A stretch of DNA of 64,000 nucleotides from Halapricum desulfuricans. Lineage in GTDB: Archaea; Halobacteriota; Halobacteria; Halobacteriales; Haloarculaceae. The notes under the pieces were generated by a model. That model made no database searches, had not been told where the DNA came from, and saw only the letters and a program-made list of their open reading frames with translations. The stretch covers positions 186,001 to 250,000 of the forward strand of contig NZ_CP064787.1 in NCBI RefSeq assembly GCF_017094505.1, in the 5' to 3' direction. Each line of letters opens with the position of its first letter. Positions within the stretch are counted from its first letter, which is position 1. A program made the position numbers and the translations under genes. This document shows positions 59,225-64,000 of this stretch, one piece after another.

Positions 59225-60172
59225 ATGGACATCGACGATGCCAGCGACGCCTGCGGGTCGCTGCTCGCGGAGATCGAGAGCGCGGTCATCACCGACCGGG
59301 AGTTCCTCGAGACCGTCCTCCTGGGTGTGGTGGGACGGGGACACGTCCTGCTCGAGGACGTGCCCGGGACGGGAAAGACCCTGACGGCCCGGAGTTTCGC
59401 GACGGCGCTCGGACTCTCCTTTTCGCGGATTCAGTTCACTCCCGATCTGCTGCCTGCCGACGTGACGGGCACGCACGTGTTCAACGAGCGCGACGGAACC
59501 TTCGAGTTCAGCGAGGGGCCGATCTTCGCCAACGTCGTGCTGGCCGACGAGATCAACCGCGCGCCGCCGAAGACTCAATCGGCGCTGCTTGAAGCCATGG
59601 AAGAGGGCCAGGTCACCGTCGACGGCGACACGCACGACTTGCCGGACCCCTTCTTCGTGATGGCGACCCAGAACCCCGTCGAGATGGAGGGGACCTTCGA
59701 GTTGCCCGAGGCGCAGGTCGATCGCTTCGCGATCAAGACCGCGATGGGCTATCCCGATCAGGACGGCGAGTTCGAACTGCTCCGTCGCCGTGCCGGCCGA
59801 ACCGAGCAGAGCCCCTCCGTCGAGACCGTTCTGGACCCGGACTCCGTGCAGGACCTGCGGCTGACGCCCGAATCAGTCACCGTCGAGGAAGACGTCCTGG
59901 AGTACATCGCGCGGTTGTCCCGCCAGACCCGCGAACACCGCCACGTTGAAGTCGGCGTCTCTCCCCGTGGCACCCAGCGGTTGTTCGAGATCGCCCGCGC
60001 CCGCGCGACGATCGCCGGTCGGGAGTTCGTCACGCCAGACGACGTCAAGCGCGTCGCCCGGCCCGCGATGGCCCATCGACTCGTGCTCACTCCCGACGCA
60101 CGCGTCGAAGACGTTCGCAAGTCCACCATCGTCGACGACGTCCTCGACAGCGTCGCGGTCCCGACGGTCTAG
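59225..60172 (+). CDS. MoxR-family AAA+ ATPase
   Basis: A 315-residue AAA+ chaperone-like ATPase. Walker A is LLEDVPGTGKTLTARSF, Walker B is ANVVLADEINRAPPKTQSAL, sensor 1 is FFVMATQNPVEMEG and the C-terminal lid has VGVSPRGTQRLFEIARAR. MoxR proteins assist maturation of metalloproteins or membrane complexes and usually cluster with DUF58 proteins. Here DUF58 and partners are on the opposite strand. Its TAG stop is shared with the stop of the facing gene through CTAG at 60169-60172. ATG at 59225 chosen. Confidence 0.94.
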   Translation: MDIDDASDACGSLLAEIESAVITDREFLETVLLGVVGRGHVLLEDVPGTGKTLTARSFATALGLSFSRIQFTPDLLPADVTGTHVFNERDGTFEFSEGPIFANVVLADEINRAPPKTQSALLEAMEEGQVTVDGDTHDLPDPFFVMATQNPVEMEGTFELPEAQVDRFAIKTAMGYPDQDGEFELLRRRAGRTEQSPSVETVLDPDSVQDLRLTPESVTVEEDVLEYIARLSRQTREHRHVEVGVSPRGTQRLFEIARARATIAGREFVTPDDVKRVARPAMAHRLVLTPDARVEDVRKSTIVDDVLDSVAVPTV

Positions 60173-60651
60173 CGGCCCAGCGCAAGCACGACCAGCACCG
60201 TCCCGAACACGAGCAGCGACAGCGCGATCCCGGGCTGACCGCCGCTCGCCAGCCGGAACACGCTGTATCCGACGACCGTCGCGGTGAGCGTCACCGCACT
60301 CACGGCTGCGGCGTGGACGATTTCGGCTCGCCCGCTCGATCCGGTTCGAACCTGCCCGGCCATCGAGATCGCGTTCTCGCCGACGTCCCAGGCCAGCACC
60401 GTCCCGAGCATCGCGGTCAGTACTGTCGCCACCCCGCTTTCCTGAAGGCCGGCCAGTACGACGCCGGCGAACAGGAGTGCGACCCCGACGGCCAGGGTCG
60501 CCCGCGAGGTCCGATAGACGCCGAGCACCACGACCGGGACGCCGGCCAGCGCCGCGGCGCTCCCGCCCAGCAACGCGCCGGTCGCGGCGACCACTCCGGC
60601 CAGCGCTGTCAGGGCGAGCCCCTCGCTCGAGGGCGCTCGCTCGACGTTCAT
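60169..60651 (-). CDS. Membrane protein of the MoxR/DUF58 cluster
   Basis: A 160-residue protein with about five hydrophobic segments (ALTALAGVVAATGALLGGSA, LAVGVALLFAGVVLAGLQES, VATVLTAMLGTVLAWDVGEN, VSAVTLTATVVGYSVFRLAS, ALSLLVFGTVLVVLALG). I recall such proteins in haloarchaeal DUF58 clusters as DUF7519. The ATG at 60651 overlaps the DUF58 stop (ATGA), so it is coupled. Role probably in assembling the membrane complex. Confidence 0.75.
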   Translation of the reverse strand: MNVERAPSSEGLALTALAGVVAATGALLGGSAAALAGVPVVVLGVYRTSRATLAVGVALLFAGVVLAGLQESGVATVLTAMLGTVLAWDVGENAISMAGQVRTGSSGRAEIVHAAAVSAVTLTATVVGYSVFRLASGGQPGIALSLLVFGTVLVVLALGR

Positions 60652-62597
60652 CGCGACCACCGCCGTTGGGCGCGGTCGATCGAGATCGCGAGCGGCTCCC
60701 CGCGCCGCCAGTCGATCACCCGCACGTCGGCGTCCCTGAGCCGTGACAGCCGGAGACGCCGTTCAATGTGGGCGACAGTTCGACCGGGGGTGTCGGTCGC
60801 CGTCGCGTCCGGCGCGACGACGGTCATCGGATACCCGTAGGCGTGCAGCCGGCGGGCCATCGAGACGGCCGTCTCGTCGGTGAGCGGCGAGAACAACACC
60901 AGCTGGGCGTCTTTCGGGAGTCGCTTTCGAAGCCGTCTCATCGCGAGCAGCGCGTAGAACTCGCCGTTTCCACCCTCGGTGAAGGCGCGCTCGGTCGTCA
61001 GCAGTCGCTGTGCCAGCGCCCAGTGTCCGTGGCCCGAACCGGGCGCGAGCCAGCAGTCCTCGGCCCCGAGCGCGCCGAGCCCGACCCGGTCGTCGCTGTC
61101 CAGCCGGCTGCGGAACACCTCGGCGGCGGCTCCGAGGCTCCGCTCGATCGCGCTCGGGGCGTCCCGTTCGGGCGCGACGAACGCCTCGCTCCGGGCGTCA
61201 AGCAACAGCACGACCGTCGCGGCGTGCTCCTCGCGGAACTGCATGGTCGCCGGCTCGCCGCCGCGCGCGACCCGGTTCCAGTCGATCCGCTTGAGCGAAT
61301 CGCCCGGCCGGTACTCCCGGACGGAGTGAAACTCCAGACCGCTGCCGCCGACGTCCGTGACGACTCGACCGACGTCACGGCTCGTCTTCGCCCGAACCGG
61401 GACCGAGAGGTCGCTCGTCGGCTTCGGCTCACAGCGGACGGACGCGTCGCCGCTCGCCTCGACGCGTTCGGTCCGCTCGACGCTGCCGCTGGCGCTCCGG
61501 GCGATCACCAGCGGGTCCTCGAAGGCGTGTTCGCCGCGCTCGGCTTCGATCAGGTACGCGAACGTCGCCGACGCCCCCGGACGGAGCGCCGTCCCGTGGC
61601 GCGGCGACCCCGAGACGACGGTCAGTCCCGGCGGCACGCCGTCGAGATACCGCAGATCCGAGACCAATCCGTCGCCGGCGTTCGAGACGGTGACGGTCAC
61701 ACGGACCTGCTGGCCCGGATCCGGTTCGGGGTCGTCGAGTTCGCGCTCGACGTCGAGCCGGGGGGTCGGCGTCGAGCCGACGTAGCGAAGCGCGATCGGA
61801 CCGAGCCCGACGACGCCGGCGAGCACGAGCGGCCCGGCGTTCAGGAGGACACCGAGCCCGACTGCCAGTAGCGTCAGCCCGGTCACCATTCGCCAGCGGT
61901 CGATCCCCATGACTCCTCGTTCGACGTCTGCGAGCCGACCGACCCACCCCTCGTCGATCTCCGACCGGGCACCCGGTTTCTCGGGATCGGTCCACTCGCG
62001 TTCGCTGACGCCCAGCCGATTCGCCAGGCTATCGATCGCGTGGCGGGCCTGCATCACGAGCGGATGCCGTCGCCGGGCGCGCATGCGGAGCCGATCGCCG
62101 GTCGAGAACGGACTGTCGGACTGAAAGAAGCCCGCCGCGACGCTGTCGTCGGTCCACGTCCCGGACTCCACGGCCGCTTCCCGGTCCGATTCTGCCGTTC
62201 CTGTCCTCGATAGCACGTCCCCGAGCACCGCGCGCAGGCGGTCGCGAACCGCACCGATGCGCTTGTACTGACCCAGCGGCCCTTCGGCGGTCGATCCGGA
62301 GAGATCCGCGTCGATCGACGTGCCCGGCACGCTGACCGTCGATCGGTACTCGATCAGCGGCGGATCGAGTTCGCCCCGCTCGTCGCGGAGGTAGTTGATC
62401 CCGAGCGCCAATGCCGCCCCGACGCCGAGTAGCGCCATCAGGTACTCCAGGACGACGATCGGATCGAACGTCGGTGCCAGCTCCGGGTCGAGGACGAAGC
62501 CGATCGCGATTGCGACGGCGAGCGCACCGAGCACGACCGAGACGAGCGTCGCCCCCGACAGCTTGTCGGCCTCCGCTGCCGTCGTGCGATCACTCAT
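60648..62597 (-). CDS. DUF58 domain membrane protein
   Basis: A 649-residue protein. N-terminal helices near residues 15-35 and 45-65 and two more near 240-275 anchor it. A CARDB-like beta domain follows (VRVTVTVSNAGDGLVSDLRY). The DUF58 core is FHSVREYRPGDSLKRIDWNR, and a vWA-like domain has VVLLLDARSEAFVAPERDAP. The C-terminus includes QLVLFSPLTDETAVSMARRL. DUF58 proteins partner MoxR. Overlaps the DUF4129 gene by 8 bp and the next gene by 4 bp; all three form one operon. Confidence 0.9.
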   Translation of the reverse strand: MSDRTTAAEADKLSGATLVSVVLGALAVAIAIGFVLDPELAPTFDPIVVLEYLMALLGVGAALALGINYLRDERGELDPPLIEYRSTVSVPGTSIDADLSGSTAEGPLGQYKRIGAVRDRLRAVLGDVLSRTGTAESDREAAVESGTWTDDSVAAGFFQSDSPFSTGDRLRMRARRRHPLVMQARHAIDSLANRLGVSEREWTDPEKPGARSEIDEGWVGRLADVERGVMGIDRWRMVTGLTLLAVGLGVLLNAGPLVLAGVVGLGPIALRYVGSTPTPRLDVERELDDPEPDPGQQVRVTVTVSNAGDGLVSDLRYLDGVPPGLTVVSGSPRHGTALRPGASATFAYLIEAERGEHAFEDPLVIARSASGSVERTERVEASGDASVRCEPKPTSDLSVPVRAKTSRDVGRVVTDVGGSGLEFHSVREYRPGDSLKRIDWNRVARGGEPATMQFREEHAATVVLLLDARSEAFVAPERDAPSAIERSLGAAAEVFRSRLDSDDRVGLGALGAEDCWLAPGSGHGHWALAQRLLTTERAFTEGGNGEFYALLAMRRLRKRLPKDAQLVLFSPLTDETAVSMARRLHAYGYPMTVVAPDATATDTPGRTVAHIERRLRLSRLRDADVRVIDWRRGEPLAISIDRAQRRWSR

Positions 62598-63501
62598 CGC
62601 CCCCTCCCGCGTACGTCTGCTGGATGCGCCGCAGCGCGTCCTGCGCTCTCCGTTCGCGCTCCGGCGTCGGCCGCGTGTCGCCGTAGCGAACATCCTCGAA
62701 CAGCCGCGTCAACTCGCGGACGTCCTCGCGGGACATCCCGGCGTCGACTGCGACCTCGGCGAACTCTTCGGGGGTCGTCGTTCGCGGGCTCGAGACCTCG
62801 AGCGCGTCGGCCATCTCCCGCCAGGCCCGGTAAATCGCGTTCTCGAGCTCCCCGTCCGAATCGAGGCGATCGGCCGCCTGCCCGGCCGCTTCCCCGACCG
62901 CCTGGACCGACGACGGTTCCCCGGACTCGCCCGTTTCGCCTTCGACTGTGAGATCGGTGCCGCCGGCGGAATAGCGGTAGATCGCGCCGACGAGGACCAG
63001 CAGCGCCAGTCCGAACGCGCCGAACACGACTGGCGGGACATCGGTCTGATCTCGTGGCGGTTCGGTCGGCGTTCGGCCGCCGTCGCCGCCGCCGCTGTCC
63101 GACTCGTTGGGTCCGGCGAGTCCGTCGTCGCCGGGCTGCGGGACCGAATCCATCAGCAGCGACAGCGCGAGGACGCTGGCGATGGCGACGACCGCGACCA
63201 CGAGTATAGCGATCACGGCTCGACGGGGGGTGAACGCGCGCACGAACACGTACAGCGCCGCGATCATCGAGGCGACGAACAGCACAACTCCCAGCAACAC
63301 GAGGAGGTCGTCGTTCCCGCCTCCGTCGGCGGACGGTCGCGGGGGTCGCTGACTCTCATCGCTGTCTGACCCTCCCGGCTCGTCCCCGAGACCTGCTCCC
63401 GGCTCGGAGCTCGACGGCGTCGAGACTGTCGCCGCCGCGATCGCGAGACCCGCGACACTCAGAGCGACCACGACGACGGCGATGAACTGATTGCGATTCA
63501 C
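62590..63501 (-). CDS. DUF4129 domain membrane protein
   Basis: A 303-residue protein from a GTG at 63501 (NRNQFIAVVVVALSVAGLAI); a GTG at 63600 would add 33 charged residues. Four hydrophobic segments (a signal-like helix, LLVLLGVVLFVASMIAALYV, AVIAILVVAVVAIASVLALS, VVFGAFGLALLVLVGAIYRY) alternate with Gly/Asp/Pro-rich linkers. The C-terminal DUF4129 part is ELENAIYRAWREMADALEVS to YGDTRPTPERERRAQDALRR. In related clusters DUF4129 is fused to or followed by transglutaminase domains; none is visible here. Confidence 0.82.
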   Translation of the reverse strand: MNRNQFIAVVVVALSVAGLAIAAATVSTPSSSEPGAGLGDEPGGSDSDESQRPPRPSADGGGNDDLLVLLGVVLFVASMIAALYVFVRAFTPRRAVIAILVVAVVAIASVLALSLLMDSVPQPGDDGLAGPNESDSGGGDGGRTPTEPPRDQTDVPPVVFGAFGLALLVLVGAIYRYSAGGTDLTVEGETGESGEPSSVQAVGEAAGQAADRLDSDGELENAIYRAWREMADALEVSSPRTTTPEEFAEVAVDAGMSREDVRELTRLFEDVRYGDTRPTPERERRAQDALRRIQQTYAGGGDE

Positions 63502-63794
63502 TCGCAGGGAATTCGGCCCTACTCGTTTTCGGTCTATCGATCGGCTCCCGTCGCGCCGCTCTCGAGACGGTCTCGCAGGCGTCACACTCCTGTCCGACAC
63601 ACATCAGAAAACATGAAGGTATATCCGCAAAAGCTGGCAGTTTGCGTATGTTTCCTCCCGAAAATTCTATCAGATATTGTATTTTTATCGCAAGAGGGAA
63701 GGTCTATTAGTCGCGATCCGCATGGAGTCGTAATACTCGTTGCCACCGCCAGAACGGCGCGGCGTCCGACCGCGATGGGGAGGGGACTGCTCGA
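63502..63794. other. A/T-rich intergenic region upstream of the DUF4129 operon
   Basis: Contains T-rich stretches (GATATTGTATTTTTATCG near 63673-63690) that probably hold the promoter of the minus-strand DUF4129 operon. A 72-codon plus-strand frame exists, but its composition is unlike haloarchaeal genes and I do not accept it. No hairpin or repeat noted. Confidence 0.4.
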
Positions 63795-63956
63795 TCAGTC
63801 GTCGATCCACTTCGTCGCTCGAACGTCGTAGCTCCCGCACTCGGGGCAAGTGTGGTGCTGGACAGGGAGGTCCGCGCCGCAGGACATACACCGATACGGG
63901 TACGTCTCCTGTTGGTCGCCTCTGGCGAGCCGCGCCGCGCGATCGAGGACACCCAT
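63795..63956 (-). CDS. Small zinc-ribbon protein
   Basis: A 53-residue protein starting MGVLDRAARLARGDQQETYP. It has two CxxC pairs: YRCMSCGADLPVQHHTCPEC, forming one zinc site, and a short tail GSYDVRATKWIDD. Typical of haloarchaeal zinc mini-proteins; role unknown. It lies near the right edge of the window, so its upstream context is only partly visible. Confidence 0.78.
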   Translation of the reverse strand: MGVLDRAARLARGDQQETYPYRCMSCGADLPVQHHTCPECGSYDVRATKWIDD

Positions 63957-64000
63957 GCGACCTTCAGCTCAACCCACGCGTCACAGCGATAAAAAAGGGG

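Noticed and set aside
63613-63831. 72-codon plus-strand frame in the A/T-rich gap
   Set aside because: Composition (Cys, Phe, Leu-rich, few acidic residues) is unlike haloarchaeal proteins, and the region likely holds the promoter of the facing operon.

Overview
The window is a 64 kb stretch of a haloarchaeal (class Halobacteria) chromosome. It is GC-rich, the proteins are Asp/Glu-rich, and many genes are leaderless with a TATA-like box about 25 nt before the start codon. Archaeal markers are TFB, TFS, Orc1/Cdc6, RNase P protein 4, RIO2, archaeal-type AspRS, pantoate kinase, Trm1 and an archaeal SRP RNA. Gene content is mostly core with small accessory patches. I cannot name the genus.

Layout. 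1-6000: partial PitA-type heme protein, a site-2 protease with PDZ domain, two small conserved proteins, uvrC. 6000-10200: winged-helix regulator with DUF7521 membrane partner, a zinc mini-protein, an AI-2E-type permease, a UvrD-like helicase. 10200-10780: a broken small membrane gene, an 80-bp palindromic repeat and the SRP RNA on the minus strand. 10780-18730: sufS, a histidine kinase, citrate synthase, tRNA-Lys with T-arm fragments downstream, rnp4, two GT4 glycosyltransferases. 18790-28830: PrsW protease, pdxT, hisE, CoA-binding protein, DUF6159 protein, thiE, a KaiC-like protein without the Walker lysine, a two-gene coiled-coil/zinc module, tfs, a split MgtE-like pair, cheF, an MBL hydrolase. 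28900-35160: an operon of a UDP-sulfoquinovose-synthase-like protein and two SDR epimerases behind a palindromic operator, then dapAB and an orc1/cdc6 gene. 35170-46200: SWIM protein, trm1, Tat lipoprotein, pantoate kinase, a UPF0175/PIN-like pair, aspS, photolyase/cryptochrome, HtpX, gatA and gatC. 46460-53420: tfb, NUDIX, a hybrid kinase with degenerate receiver, a third copy of the 80-bp repeat, ribose-1-phosphate-kinase-like and ribose-1,5-bisphosphate isomerase genes, rio2. 53420-55200: an AT-richer patch with an archaeal ATPase (DUF234 type). 55300-64000: HNH-like protein, GMP synthase glutaminase subunit, DUF2070 protein, tRNA-Ser, and a MoxR/DUF58/DUF4129 cluster.

The most interesting non-coding feature is an 80-bp imperfect palindrome present three times at exactly the same length (5647, 10363, 50225). 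Its termini are inverted repeats, and its central hairpin shows paired compensatory changes between copies. Two copies start on the last base of a stop codon, and one ends a few bases from the SRP RNA 3' end. Other candidates for follow-up are the sulfoquinovose-type nucleotide-sugar operon with its operator, the coupled coiled-coil/acidic-repeat zinc pair, the PIN-like protein missing its first acidic residue, and several enzymes that have lost a canonical catalytic or phosphoacceptor residue.
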